This document shows, in pieces, positions 9,422-20,400 of a stretch of DNA of 64,000 bases (position 1 is its first letter; the number at the start of each line of letters is the position of its first letter). Below the pieces are notes generated by a model. That model was not told the DNA's origin. It ran no database searches and saw only the letters and a list, made by a program, of their open reading frames with translations. A program made the translations under genes and the position numbers. Source of the DNA: Apophysomyces variabilis (taxonomy: Eukaryota; Mucoromycota; Mucoromycetes; Mucorales; Mucoraceae); the NCBI GenBank assembly GCA_002749535.1, contig MZZL01000409.1:3929378-3993377 (forward strand), read 5' to 3'.

Positions 9422-11906
9422 TACACATTTACAAAGTTAATCTCTTTTCTATCTCATAGGGCCACCTACGCGGAATGGCGCACTGGTGGAGCTGGCCTAG
9501 TGTGTTGTTACTGTGCTCGAGAAATCCACGTTCTTCAAGCGGTCAAATATCGTTTAAAGGTAGATTTATCATTATCTAGCCAAAAATTGCGGATTGCGTA
9601 AGTTCTTTTTCCCTTTATCACCTCTTAAACGGATTGAGAAGAATTAACTTTGATCCAAGTGGATTAATGCTGTCCCCCGATGGCAAGCTTAAAACTTCCC
9701 AAGAAACTGCGTTACGTTTAGTCAGCAGATTCAGATGGAAAAGGATCAAGTTTACATCTGGAATGGATGCTATCGAACGAGCGATTATTCGAGGTCTTGA
9801 ATTTGAAAATGATGTTTCCTCGGAAGCTGCGTATGGTAAGAGTGGATTATATGGACTAGAGAGAACAGGAAGTTCATTGCTTCTGTGTTGGTGGATATAT
9901 GTAGACTTTTGTCGTGCTGTAAGACATGCGTATACGGGGAATCCTTCCCAGTTCTCACTGGATCTGATCCATGCTGTGGCAAGACAGCATCAGTTTGCCA
10001 CACGTGTGTCCTCTGTTCACTGGGATTTTTCCAAAGATCTGTTCCGGGGGATCCGCCAATATGGTGATTTCCTGAATCTAATGAAGGACAATCCCACCTT
10101 AACCGCAGTACCCACTGTCCTTATAGGTAATTGGGAATAACATTAAAAAAACAAGAATGGCTATCTGATTTGGTATTGTTCTTTTGCAGATATTGCTTGG
10201 CATACCCATATGCTTCATCCAGAGCATTATAGGGAATATACATTGTATCATTTAGGACGAGTTATTAATCATGATGATACGATTCCCCCAAACGAGCTTG
10301 AAAAATATATCAAGGCCACGGATATTGCTTGGGAAGAAGCAAGAGCCGAAGTGCTTCCAGAGCCATCCACAAAGTCGCATCATTGTGGCCATTGTCAGGA
10401 AGTAAGTCAAATGTTTTTTTTTCTTTTTGATTTTAGGCTTCCGCAGCATGCTTCATCCTAAAGAAATGATATCTTACATGGCGCACAGAACCAATCAAAG
10501 AGGTCATCCCTATTAATACGAGGCATTCGGAAAATGCTGCGATTAAAATCCGATACAAAGGATGAGCTCTATACAACGGATGAGTCCGACACAACGGATG
10601 AACCCGATACAAAGGATGAGCCCGAAGCAAAGGATGAACCCGGGATAGACGAAGAATCGGAAGCGGATCACGCCATAAACGAGTTGAGTTACAGAACCTA
10701 AAAAGCTTTATTTCCCTTTATGCTCACTGATTTCTTGTTGGTTACACCATGTTTCTTTCTATTAGGATGGGGGAACTGACGAGCTATCATGACCGACGTA
10801 AGCAATTGACACATATCACCTTTTGATAGATTGGCCGGCTAATCGAAAAAATATATCTTCCCATTCAACTGCCATTAGAAAAGACCGGAAATTACATTCA
10901 AATGATATCCTCGGTAATGGCTAGTTTAGAGATGACGCTCAAAAAGGAGAACAAAAAGAGCTGACAACCATTTGACTTTCCAGATTACTGAGCAAGATCG
11001 TATAGCCAGAGAGACCCAAAAGTACGGTTACGGATATACAGGGTAAACTTAAAGAGAAAAAAAAAAGCGTGTCCGTTGTGAATTGTGGCTCACATTGTCT
11101 GTGATAATCCTGCTTTAGAATCGTTAACTGCGCTGGTAAATATCCTCGGTTTAGAAAAATAACCGAATTTGATGAATGATTCGCTGACATTTTATACGTA
11201 AATGTTGATTCAGCCAAACCACAATATCCAACGACCTCGTTAGTATACAGTCTTCTTTTTTTGCCATCTTGATACACTGTTACTTAGCTTCATTTTCTTT
11301 TGTTTTTAGCTACCGTACGTTCAGACCCTTCAAAAACTCCAACGCTTGAACTAATGATCTGATGAACATCAAATGCATTCGATTTCTTTCTTTTTTTTTG
11401 TAAAAAAAATTACAGTAACAGAACCGTTGTCATCAGAGCAAGATGCTCAAGGATCGCAGGATGAAGAAATTCATCAAGAAGAGGATACTGAACTGAATGA
11501 GTCTACAGCTCCTCCACCATATACCCCAAAGCCGGAATCGGATAATGACAGGGGATCAACCGGAAACCATCTAGTAGGTACCCCCACCGTTGAAAACAGA
11601 ACAACAGCAAACACCACAACAGCAAACACCACAACTGGAAACATCACAACAGCAAACACCACAACAGGAAGCACAAGCGTGACAACATCAAATACTTCCG
11701 ATCCTCTCTATTCGCTTACGACCGGGACTAGCGGCAGTAATTATGATGGAGGATCCAGTCATTGCCAAGGCGGAGGGTCCAGCAGTGGGACAAGAGGAGG
11801 ATCCAGTACTAGGGCAGATGAAGGATCCAGCCATTATGATGGTGGGGGATACAGTAGCTGTGGAGGTGGTGGATCCAGTAGTTATGGCGGAGGAGGCGAA
11901 TGGTAA
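8707..11906 (+). CDS. GRDP-like (DUF1399) glycine-rich domain protein
   Basis: Member of the glycine-rich domain protein family best known from plants and some fungi; biochemical role unknown. Proposed exons: 8707-8911, 8977-9089, 9165-9179 (mini-exon), 9231-9316, 9460-9597, 9639-9835, 9905-10126, 10190-10401, 10489-10682, 10766-10797, 10879-10913, 10984-11042, 11310-11314 (5-nt micro-exon), 11416-11906 (667 aa). Diagnostic are two DUF1399 motifs split across introns: DVAYIWHTHMLSPFRYYEDL and DIAWHTHMLHPEHYREY, with SLDLIHAVARQHQF between them and a CIGCQ...CCYC cysteine set. The C-terminal half has five 6-residue repeats ending DEP-like, a KYGYGYTG segment, a PPPY motif, TTANTTT repeats with N-x-T sequons, and a Gly/Ser tail ending GGGGEW. 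The junctions at 9165, 9639, 10682 (donor GTTGAG) and the 5-nt exon are the weak points; without the micro-exon the frame stops at 11352. Confidence 0.8.
9391..9419. repeat. (CA)n microsatellite
   Basis: A 29-base uninterrupted CA run inside an intron of the GRDP-like gene, next to poly-T. Probably polymorphic between strains. It does not encode protein in the spliced model. Confidence 0.95.
10552..10641 (+). repeat. 18-bp coding minisatellite, five copies
   Basis: Five consecutive 18-bp units in an exon of the GRDP-like gene encode DTKDEL, YTTDES, DTTDEP, DTKDEP and EAKDEP. Copies differ by a few bases. Because the unit is a multiple of three, copy-number changes stay in frame. Confidence 0.9.
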
Positions 11907-12996
11907 AAAAAGATTACCAGCTCTGTCTATCTTTCGGTTTTCCTTCATGGTTTTTCAATAAAACATAGAAAAATGTAACACATTGACCGTTTCATTTTCC
12001 TTCCATTCAATCATGCAAAACGAAAAAAAAAAGCCAAGATTGGTACACACATACATAGTTACTCGTTACCATGCATACAAAGTGACACAAACATTTCTGT
12101 TAATAAGACGTTGTTGGACAATCTTTCCGTATTAGGCACCACCCGAGGATTAAAAAAAGACATCTCGCATGTATCTGATGGTATCGGACAAGTCTTGGCG
12201 TTACAGAAGCATAAATATTTCTCTCAATCAAATTAGAGAAAAAGGAAAAGCTTAATTTAAGCCGACGACATATGTATGCTTGGTATATTAAGAAAAAGGA
12301 AAGCTGCATCGGCTTCCCATCTTTCGGCTTTTGATCCGTAGTTGACACTGATAGGTACAGAGTTTAAGCGGACGGAAGACAAAGATATAGGATCGACACT
12401 TTTAAGTGTACTATGCAAAGAATTGATAAGATAAAAAGCACAAAAACTTAAATCATACACTTGAGTCTTGGCAGGAGCTTTCAATACAATATAATATAAT
12501 ATAATATCAGATAGCTATATCTTGTATGTAAAGTACCTTGTCAGAGTAAGTATCCCCTCTTATAGTTAGCTCAGCTTTTTTCCAATGAAAAATTTAGAAT
12601 ACAGTCAGTTGCATTGCCCCAAACGCAACAACAAATCGATGAATGGTGCGTATGTCTTGTGTGTATAGAGCCGTGTGAGTTAATTCGATGTTGGGGAATT
12701 TTTTTTTCCTCGGCTCGTTTCCATATAAGGCAAACGGCTGGGGGGAGGGAACGAGAAAATCATAATAGAAAGCATGGAAAAAAGAAAAGAAAGTATTGTA
12801 CAGGAATACATTAGTATATACAAATGACTATAAGAAAGCAAAAAAAAAGAAGAAGAAGAAGAAGAGAAAGTTGAGTAGGGTGTTAAAGGAGGGAGAGGTA
12901 GGAAAGTAAAGTGGGGAATGAAAAAAAAATGGTATAATATGAAAAAGTGAAATAGATAAACAAATGATGAATAATTTTTTTTCCTCTCTCTGTGCT
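11907..12996. other. convergent 3' intergenic region with an unassigned open frame
   Basis: 1.09 kb between convergent genes. A polyadenylation-like AATAAA lies near 11957. A 75-codon minus-strand frame (12257-12484) has a protein-like composition but no recognised relative, and a possible upstream donor at about 12538 is unproven. Also present are an ATAAT pentamer run (12488-12510) and GAA repeats near 12850. Confidence 0.4.
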
Positions 12997-14430
12997 TTAC
13001 GGTAATGGAGGGGGGGATTTTTCTTGCGGATGTTCTTCTCGGTTCACAATAGCAACAAGTACCGTGATATCATCTAGTTTACCGCCCTAATTCAAGACAA
13101 GAAAAATAAAAAGGGGGAAAAGCAAAGGCAAAAGGGGGGGAAGGGTGAAGGATGAGAACCAATGGCCTATGGATTGGGTGTATGTGCTCACCTGATAATA
13201 AAGACCTTCATGCATTGCTCTTACTTGGAAAGGGGAAGTGGGGTTATCCGGGTCCTCGCTCACGATTTTTGCTCTTTGAGCAAGAGCATCCGAAATGGCT
13301 TGGGATATATTAGAGGAAGTCGCTTGATCGGCATGTTGGTCGGTCACGCGCTGTTGTATACATTTCTGCACCTCCTCCATAATCTCTTCATCGTAAAGGT
13401 TATCAAATAGCCCATCTGATGCCAAGATAACAATATCCCCCTCTTCCACTTTGACAGTGAATTGCTATTATATTGTTACAGTGCATAATTCTTTTTAGTT
13501 GATGTATCTAAAAATGAAAAAAGCATCTTATAGTTTTATCCTCACCTGTGCATCAGTCGGAGCATCAAAGGAAGCCGTGCCCAGCTGATAAGGATAATTG
13601 AACGAGTGCTGTTGTTCTTCCGATCGAAAAATAAAATTATTCCGTCTGATCACTGATACGCCGCAATCACCCAAATTTGCAATGCGTAATTCATCTTGAC
13701 ATAGTATGACAACACAGGCTGTTGTTGAACCCACAATGCCCTGCAAAAAAAAAAGGAAAATAAAAAACGTACCATTTGGCTCGGTGAGAACCATACTGTG
13801 ACGAGCTGGTTTTGTACTTGTTTTAGTATGTTGGGGATAAAACTAACTCACCTCATGTTGTGCATCCAATGTAGTAAGGTGAAAGGCGTTTTCCAGTATC
13901 AAGACTGGATCTGGATTGTCTTGGCGTACGGGATAAGGTCGGACGTTGCTTTTGATACGATCCAATTCCATTTGAGCATAATGCATTAGTTTACGTGAGT
14001 ACAAAGCTGGATTCGCGCCTGTTTGGGAAAGCCAAATGAAATTTTAGGGAAAGGAAGGAAAAACAGCAAACTTTCTTTGATTACCAGCTTGTGTTCTCCA
14101 GCCACCTACACCATCTGCGACGCCCAATGCGTCTGGTCTTTTGAAATAAGCGTCATCGCCTATCTGAGCACTGGAATAAATGGTATTATCCTGCGGAGAA
14201 GATAAATCTGTTTTTCCTGGTTTAGCGAAACCGGAGGCACCATGTTTGAGGGTATAAGAAAGGTGTGGTGTGGAAGGCAAAGCAGGATCAAAGAAGTCTA
14301 TGACATTCAAATTGGAACGTGCTTTTTCTTGTTGTGAAACGGCAGCTGCTGATCGACATGAGATGGGTGTATGAAAGGATCGAGTGAGGACTCTGTGCAT
14401 GGGTTGACGAACCAAGACATGGCGGAACAT
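12997..14430 (-). CDS. PTC7: mitochondrial PP2C-type phosphatase (Ptc7-like)
   Basis: Metal-dependent Ser/Thr phosphatase of the Ptc7/PPTC7 group, which in yeast acts in mitochondria on coenzyme Q synthesis and other matrix targets. Exons: 14430-14085, 14018-13852, 13740-13546, 13464-13192, 13086-12997, giving 356 aa (yeast Ptc7 is of similar size). The N-terminus (MFRHVLVRQPMHRVLTRSFH) is Arg-rich and lacks acids, as expected of a matrix-targeting signal. Metal-binding and family motifs: IGDDAYF, ALGVADGVGGW, GIVGSTTACVV, ANLGDCGVSVIR, ILASDGLFDNL and GGKLDDITVLVA. Every intron joins conserved sequence. A possible 23-33 nt extra exon near 13773-13795 breaks the frame or adds unconserved residues, so it was left out. 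Confidence 0.92.
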
Positions 14431-15340
14431 GACTGAGAAGCAAAGTGGGAAAAAAAGTTATACGTTGGGAAAAAAAGGGGAGAAACACGGTGGAAAATGA
14501 CCTAAAAAAGGGGAGAGACGGAGGAGAGAGGGAGAGAGAAAGACAGACGGTTGGCTGCAAAAGAAAAAAAAAATCAGCCTTTTTTTTATGTCCCCGTCGC
14601 CTGAGGTTTTTTTGGTTTCAACCTCGTGAATTTGGGTTTATGCCCTCTATTACTATATTATTATTATTATTCTATGTATATACTATCTTTGCATTTGGGA
14701 TAATAAACAATATAACCCTTTTATACATATACAAGAGCGGATATATATGTTGTTGTTGTTTCTTTTCTTCTTCTTTTCTTTCTATTCGATCAATAGAAGG
14801 ATATAACATATACACACACATGCCACTTGATATCTTTTTACAATCCCCGACCATTGGGCAAAGGAAACTTTTGGGTCATCCGTCGCACAGACCAACCATT
14901 GCCTTTCGATGTACAGAAAAAATTAGGAGAGAAAAAAGCAAAAAGAGAAAATAGAAAAGATCATCGTAACGATAGATTATCCGCATTGTATATACATACA
15001 TACATAGCTTGAATATCACTTATTTATTATTCAATTTAGTCTCTGCTTATCACTTACCCTCTTCTCTCTCTGTTTCTCTTTCTCTTTTTCTCTCTCTCTC
15101 TCTCTCTAAAAGAAAATGAATGTAACAGGAGCCTCAAAGTCTTCCTATTTTAAACAGTTACAACCCTTTTTATGTTTTAAAAAAAAAGAAAGAAAAAAAA
15201 CTTTTTTTTCTCTCTTCTTCTTTCCTTCTTTTATTCTTTTCTTCCTTTTTTCCTTCTTTTTCTTTTGTTTTGGTGTAGTAATTCCTGCAACATTCTTTAT
15301 TCCTCTCGCCCTCGGTCGAAATAAGACATAAAATACCCCA
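14431..15340. other. divergent upstream region PTC7 / coiled-coil gene
   Basis: 910 bp of alternating purine-rich and pyrimidine-rich sequence, including a CT run (15060-15107) and T-rich tracts close to the downstream ATG. Open frames here are simple-sequence Lys/Phe runs and are not considered genes. Confidence 0.45.
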
Positions 15341-16922
15341 ATGCGAACGCCATTAGGAATCAGTACTTTGCAAAAACGAGGTCGTGAAGTACCACAACCA
15401 CCTATACCGACACCACCACCAGAAGATACAACACCGCGACGATTCAGTGCAAATTCCAACCTCATGAATTACTCCATTCCAAATCAACCTACTTTTAATT
15501 CAAACACCATAGGCTCTACCGTCTTGACCGTGACGCGAGAAATTCAACAGGCTACATCCGATACAAAAACACGCCAACTGGAGAGTCAAATTGAAGCCTT
15601 GACACTACAAAATGTGAAACTCCAAAGGACAAACCGCTTGCTGAAGGTCGATACAGATAATTTAATTAAACAAAAAACACAGCCTTTGAAAGACGCGATT
15701 CAGGAATTGACCGCAACAAATGTTCGACTCCAACGAGCCAATCGGTTATTACAAGATGAACTGGACGAGAAAAAGGCTGAATGGAATAGGTGGCGAGAGG
15801 ATCAGATCATCCATATGCGATCCGTGGGGCCTGAATACGAATACCTGGTACAAACCGTAAACCTCCTTCGCCGTCAGGTAAGAAATACACGTGGTTTTCT
15901 TTTTTTTTTTCTTTTCTACTCGTTCTCTATTTTTCTTTTTTTTTTTTTTCCCCTGACTTAAACGCAAATTTCTTTTTCTTCAGCTCAACGGAGACACTAC
16001 ATGTGAAACCACATGCTGCTATACTCTGAAACCTGTCGATCCTTCCACGATGGTCATGACTTTGCCTCCCAAATCAAATACTCAGGAGAAGGGGGAAGAA
16101 GATGATGAAGCACAGGAAGAAGAAATGGAGCCACAACATATGTGTCGACCCATCATTCACTCTTCTACATCCCATGGCTCCTACGCAGCTCAATTGGAGA
16201 TACGCCTAGGCGAATTGGAACAGACCATCGAATCCTTGCTGGCCGAAAAAGAACAGTTAGAACAACAACTCAACTATAGAGATAGTGATATGGAAATGCT
16301 TAAACAAGAACTAAGAATCAAAGATGATATCGTCACCCGTTTGGAGCAAGACTTCATCCATCTTGAATCTCAGGTGTCGCAGTTACAAAAGGTAGTTCTT
16401 CAGGTTCTTTTGACATCTCCCATGTTGGTGGCTGACAGAACTTTATTTCAGAAACCTCGGGATAGCGCGCGAAATTCCATCACGCGTAACCCCAAACGCC
16501 ATTCACAGATCTTGATGGATACAAAACGACGATCCCTGGCTATCAAAGACACACAGATGCTCGAGGAACTATTGTTACAGCAGTATGAAGAGGACACGGA
16601 CCTGGACGATGATCGTGACACTGTGGATACGGACAAAGATACCAAGATGACAACACCCCCTAGGTCATCCACCCCACTAGGCTTAGACGAGGACGATAGT
16701 ATGTTCCTAACAATCTCATCCTATGCCACACCTGGCACATATACCAATACCCATTCATCCACCAGACATACAATGATTGTCCCTTTTAGCATCATGACCA
16801 TTTTGCTAGGAATAGCTGCTCAATTACGAATCACCGACGATTGGACCCTACCCATCACCCTCGCCGTCCTTGTCTCAGGGTACACAGGCAAGGGCACTCA
16901 AGTCAAGCTTAAACCGGCTTAA
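15341..16922 (+). CDS. coiled-coil protein with C-terminal membrane segment, function unknown
   Basis: Exons 15341-15877 and 15984-16922, joined in phase 0 (491 aa). Residues ~70-170 hold two related coiled-coil blocks (LQRTNRLLKVDTD and LQRANRLLQDELDEK), apparently an internal duplication. An acidic linker follows, then a third coiled coil (LEQTIESLLAEKEQLEQQL). Near the C-terminus a hydrophobic stretch (PFSIMTILLGIAAQL ... LPITLAVLVSG) suggests one or two membrane passes, so it may be anchored by its tail to the ER or nuclear envelope. A 60-nt in-frame tract (16392-16451) begins GTAGTT, contains CTGAC and ends TTTATTTCAG; it is probably an intron, giving 471 aa. No family recognised. An earlier ATG at 15116 runs into poly-Lys/Phe and was not used. 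Confidence 0.7.
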
Positions 16923-17339
16923 ACTTTTTTTTCACATCTTTTTTTTTCCCCACCATTTTCTCCTATTCTTTTCTCATTGCTCCATCTTCTTGTTTTTGTT
17001 GGTTTCTGAATTTTTTTTTTTTGCATGTATACCCTTGTTCGTTTTGTTTGGCATTAGAAACGCATATCTCTATTTGTTCTGATATTTGCGCTTGTTTTTT
17101 TCTTTTCTCTTTTCCTTCTCTGTATATATATTCAATAAGATGGATATTAACTTTATCCACAAGTCAAATATTCGGTTAAACAAAAAATAAATTAAAAGAA
17201 ATAAGAAAAAAAGAACTTGACTGTGAAAAGCAAAGTCGAAGAAGGGAGGTCGTTATTGTATAGTAGGGACAAAAAAGAAAAAGGAAAACCAGAGAGGCAC
17301 ACAGACGAAAAAAGAAAAGGGCATTGGGAGTGCATGCAT
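16923..17339. other. convergent 3' intergenic region
   Basis: 417 bp between convergent genes; T-rich then A-rich, as expected for back-to-back 3' UTRs. Nothing else seen. Confidence 0.5.
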
Positions 17340-18614
17340 TTACCTTAACAACCGGTAGAAATCTGCTACGAGATAAAGTGAGCCACAAAGAACGACCAGA
17401 TCTTGCCCAGAACAATACATTGTTCCCACTTTCTGTAGGGCTGTGGTCAAGTCTTTGCATGCATGGGCATTGACTGTCATGGCTTTCGCTTGATCAGCTA
17501 TTTCCTGAGGAGGAAGGCAATGGATCCAGGGCATGCCTGCGGGCTGTGAAAAAGGAACGGAGACCACCTCGTCCTTGGCTTGCAAAAGTTGGCTTAACAT
17601 CTCGCCAAGATCCTTTCCTGCAGTTGCACCGAGGATCCATAGCACTCGATTGAAGGAACGCTGTTGCATGACCGTATTAATGTACGTTCGAAGCGCGCGG
17701 GTGGCCGGTGGATTATGTGCTCCATCTACCAGAATTTCAGGAACAGACCCGCCCAGGTCGGTTGGTAGCGAGACCCAGTCCAGACGCCCTGGCCATCGCG
17801 TCTGTGCCATGCCCTTTTGTAAATCCTCGCGGCGAAGATGGAAAACAGCCCGTCGACCCAACCAATCCAGAGCTGCGACGGCCGTGGCCGAATTCGCGCG
17901 TTGATACTCGCCATGAAGGGCGATCTGGTAGTCATACTGAATTTGCCAACGTTCGTCCACGTATTGATCTAGATGCAATGTCCCTTGGGAAGCTGTGGCA
18001 GGCTTCACCACGACGTAAGGGGCGCCCACCTGCTGTGCATAACCAACAAGGATTTTCAAAGCACCGGGCTCGTCCTCTTGCGGGGCAATCACCACTGGGC
18101 AACCTTTCTTCATAATCCCTGCCTTGGCCCGAGCGATCAATGGCACCGAATTGCCCAGCAAGCCGGCATGATCCCATCCTATCGCGGTGATAATAGTCAT
18201 CAACGGCTGTTCAAAGACATTGGTCGCATCCTGTTCTCCTCCGAGACCAACTTCAATGACGGCCACCTCTACTTGTTGTTGATCGAGTAACCATAATGCC
18301 GATGCGACCAGACGCTCAAATGATGTAGCGCCCAGACCATGCTGGGCATCTGTCGTCATTATGTAGGCGCATGCCTCATCAAACAAGGACTGGCTTACAG
18401 GTTCTGCATTGATTTGAATGCTATCGCGTGGTTCCAGAAAGTGAGGGGAATTGAATCGACCAACGCGTAAACCGTGCTGCTGCAACACGGACGCTACATA
18501 GGCACAGACGGAACCCTTTCCGTTCGTACCAGCCACATGTACTACCTTCAGACGTTTGTGTGGGTTCCCGACGAGTTCCAGCAAGCAATGGATACGTTCG
18601 AGGCCAAAATCCAT
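17340..18614 (-). CDS. FOL3: dihydrofolate synthase (Fol3-like, Mur ligase family)
   Basis: ATP-dependent addition of glutamate to dihydropteroate in folate synthesis; belongs to the FolC/folylpolyglutamate synthase family. Single exon, 424 aa from the ATG at 18614. GLERIHCLLELVGNP leads into the ATP loop HVAGTNGKGSV, then FNSPHFLEPRDSIQIN, VIEVGLGGEQDATN (usually GG-R/K-x-DATN), GWDHAGLLG and VDGAHNPPATRAL. These favour Fol3 over Met7-type polyglutamate synthases, which are longer. The frame stays open upstream to 18854, but those residues are Phe/Leu-rich and unlike the family. An upstream mini-exon cannot be excluded. Divergent from PER1 across 384 bp. Confidence 0.9.
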   Translation of the reverse strand: MDFGLERIHCLLELVGNPHKRLKVVHVAGTNGKGSVCAYVASVLQQHGLRVGRFNSPHFLEPRDSIQINAEPVSQSLFDEACAYIMTTDAQHGLGATSFERLVASALWLLDQQQVEVAVIEVGLGGEQDATNVFEQPLMTIITAIGWDHAGLLGNSVPLIARAKAGIMKKGCPVVIAPQEDEPGALKILVGYAQQVGAPYVVVKPATASQGTLHLDQYVDERWQIQYDYQIALHGEYQRANSATAVAALDWLGRRAVFHLRREDLQKGMAQTRWPGRLDWVSLPTDLGGSVPEILVDGAHNPPATRALRTYINTVMQQRSFNRVLWILGATAGKDLGEMLSQLLQAKDEVVSVPFSQPAGMPWIHCLPPQEIADQAKAMTVNAHACKDLTTALQKVGTMYCSGQDLVVLCGSLYLVADFYRLLR

Positions 18615-18998
18615 AGAAAGCGGAAGATTACGAAAGAGAAAAAAAAAGAAGATTAGAAAAAGCCGATTTTCTGGAAGCCCCATAGACTGAACGTATTTTC
18701 CACTAAACCATTGGCCACAGTCCAGGTTCTTCCACAGAACCATGTTGGCCAAGAAGAACAACAATAAGAAGAAGATAAACACAAAACAAAGCCTGCAGTT
18801 TCTTTTTTTGGTGATAATCCATTGCCAAACGACTAGTGCATAGATCACACACACAACACAATACGCTTTCTTACAACACGAACTTGTATACAGAAAACCC
18901 TTTAGCAGAATGAAAGAAAGGCAAGGGCAAGCTTGAAAGAGTCACAACGTCTTTTTTTTTCTTTTGGTTTACCTTGTTGGTTTCACAGGGACCCTCCC

Positions 18999-19976
18999 AT
19001 GAAACGGGCGATCGTGGTGTTTGCATGTCTCATTCTTCATGTGGTCTTGGCATCCGAAGGAGACGATGCGCCTGCATTTAAGATGTGCGTCGATAACTGT
19101 CATGACACTTCATGTCCAGTTTCCCTTTCATTCCATCCTAGATTCGCTTGCAGCTCTTACAAAGGAAATTGCGAGTATTATTGCATGCACGAATTAACAG
19201 ACCGAGCGCTTGACGAAGGTCTGCCCATGGTCCAGTATTACGGAAAATGGCCATTTTACCGGTTGGCAGGACTGCAAGAACCAGCATCGGTTGTCTTCTC
19301 CATTGGAAACGGTCTGGTGCATTATCGCTATTACAAGATCCTTTCGCGTGAGATACCTGTTGCTTACTTTTATAAACCATTCCTCTTGGCCTTTGCCTTG
19401 ATTGGCGTGAACACATGGATTTGGAGCACTGTCTTTCACGCACGCGATCTGAACTGGACTCAGAATATGGACTATTTCAGTGCAGGCTTCTCACTCCTCT
19501 ATGGTTTTTATTTTGCAATCCTTCGCGTGTTCCATGTGCGTCATGCTAGCACCATCAAAATACTGGGCGCGGTCCTACTCATGCTCTTCGTCATGCATAT
19601 ATCCTATCTATCATTCGTCCACCTCGATTTCGGTTACAACATCTTCATTTCCGTTGTCGTAGGCGTGGCACAATCTTTGCTGTGGATTGGATGGGCCATC
19701 ATGCAATACGTCAAACGAACGCCGTCTCGATCTTATGCGTTTCTCATCCTCATGTTCGTCCTCGGTGTGCTGACAGCCAGTATGCTGGAAGTGTTTGATT
19801 TTCCACCCATCTGGCGCGTTTTCGATGCTCACAGTTTATGGCACTTCTCTACCATCCTAATTACACCGTTTTTCTACCGGTTTGTCATTGAAGATGCATG
19901 GCAGGAAATGGGTCTACAATACAGTCGATGGGAAAATCCAAAAGCCTTTGCAGGGCAAGAATGGCTTCCTTCATAG
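18999..19976 (+). CDS. PER1: Per1-like GPI-anchor lipid remodelling protein
   Basis: ER membrane protein of the Per1/PGAP3 family, which removes the sn-2 acyl chain of GPI anchors so they can be remodelled. Intronless, 325 aa. It has a signal peptide (MKRAIVVFACLILHVVLA), a luminal Cys-rich N-domain, then about seven membrane segments. Family and CREST-superfamily residues are visible: KWPFYR, EPASVVFSIGN, STVFHARD (Ser/His/Asp), TQNMDYFSAG and AHSLWHFSTI. The ATG at 18999 is preferred to an in-frame upstream ATG at 18933 because it starts the signal peptide directly. The C-terminus is short and soluble. A poly-T tract follows at once. Confidence 0.93.
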   Translation: MKRAIVVFACLILHVVLASEGDDAPAFKMCVDNCHDTSCPVSLSFHPRFACSSYKGNCEYYCMHELTDRALDEGLPMVQYYGKWPFYRLAGLQEPASVVFSIGNGLVHYRYYKILSREIPVAYFYKPFLLAFALIGVNTWIWSTVFHARDLNWTQNMDYFSAGFSLLYGFYFAILRVFHVRHASTIKILGAVLLMLFVMHISYLSFVHLDFGYNIFISVVVGVAQSLLWIGWAIMQYVKRTPSRSYAFLILMFVLGVLTASMLEVFDFPPIWRVFDAHSLWHFSTILITPFFYRFVIEDAWQEMGLQYSRWENPKAFAGQEWLPS

Positions 19977-20400
19977 AAATTTTTCTCTTTTTTTTTTTTA
20001 CTTATACCGAATCAAACCGAATAGACGATGCATACTGCTATTGACTTGCTTTCTCTCGCTCACTATATTTATCTCTTGCTAATTTACTAATAAAAGAATA
20101 AGAAAAAGGAACATCACGGATCATCCGTATGGATATATTTCGGGATGGTGAGAAAGGCAATTGCATTTTTTTCCTGTGATAGAAAAGTAGGCATACATGA
20201 ATTTTCCCAGGGGTAAAAAAAAATTGGTGAACTGACTGACACAGTACGGGAAAGTAGCAGCAGGGCAAAGCTGCAATTGAAAATCAGTGACGGGTAAATT
20301 TTTTGTACACACAAAAGTTTCTTCCCCCGTCGCTCTGCTGCCTCCGTTTTCTTATTGTGCGCAACAGAAAAACGTAGTGTTTTCCTGCACCGATACTACG
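19977..20400. other. intergenic region PER1 to RRP6
   Basis: 424 bp between tandem genes; AATAAAAGAA near 20091 could serve PER1 polyadenylation. The rest is presumably the RRP6 promoter. No gene seen. Confidence 0.4.

Noticed and set aside
9314..9601. ORF containing a His-Thr repeat
   Set aside because: The repeat is the intronic CA microsatellite; only the part after 9460 is coding, as an internal exon.
13773..13795. Extra 23-nt exon in PTC7
   Set aside because: It would shift the frame. Direct joining of 13852 to 13740 restores the conserved GIVGSTTACVV block.
15116..15331. Small ORF starting MNVTGASKSS upstream of the coiled-coil gene
   Set aside because: It runs into Lys/Phe simple sequence and ends before the real start; most likely 5' leader.
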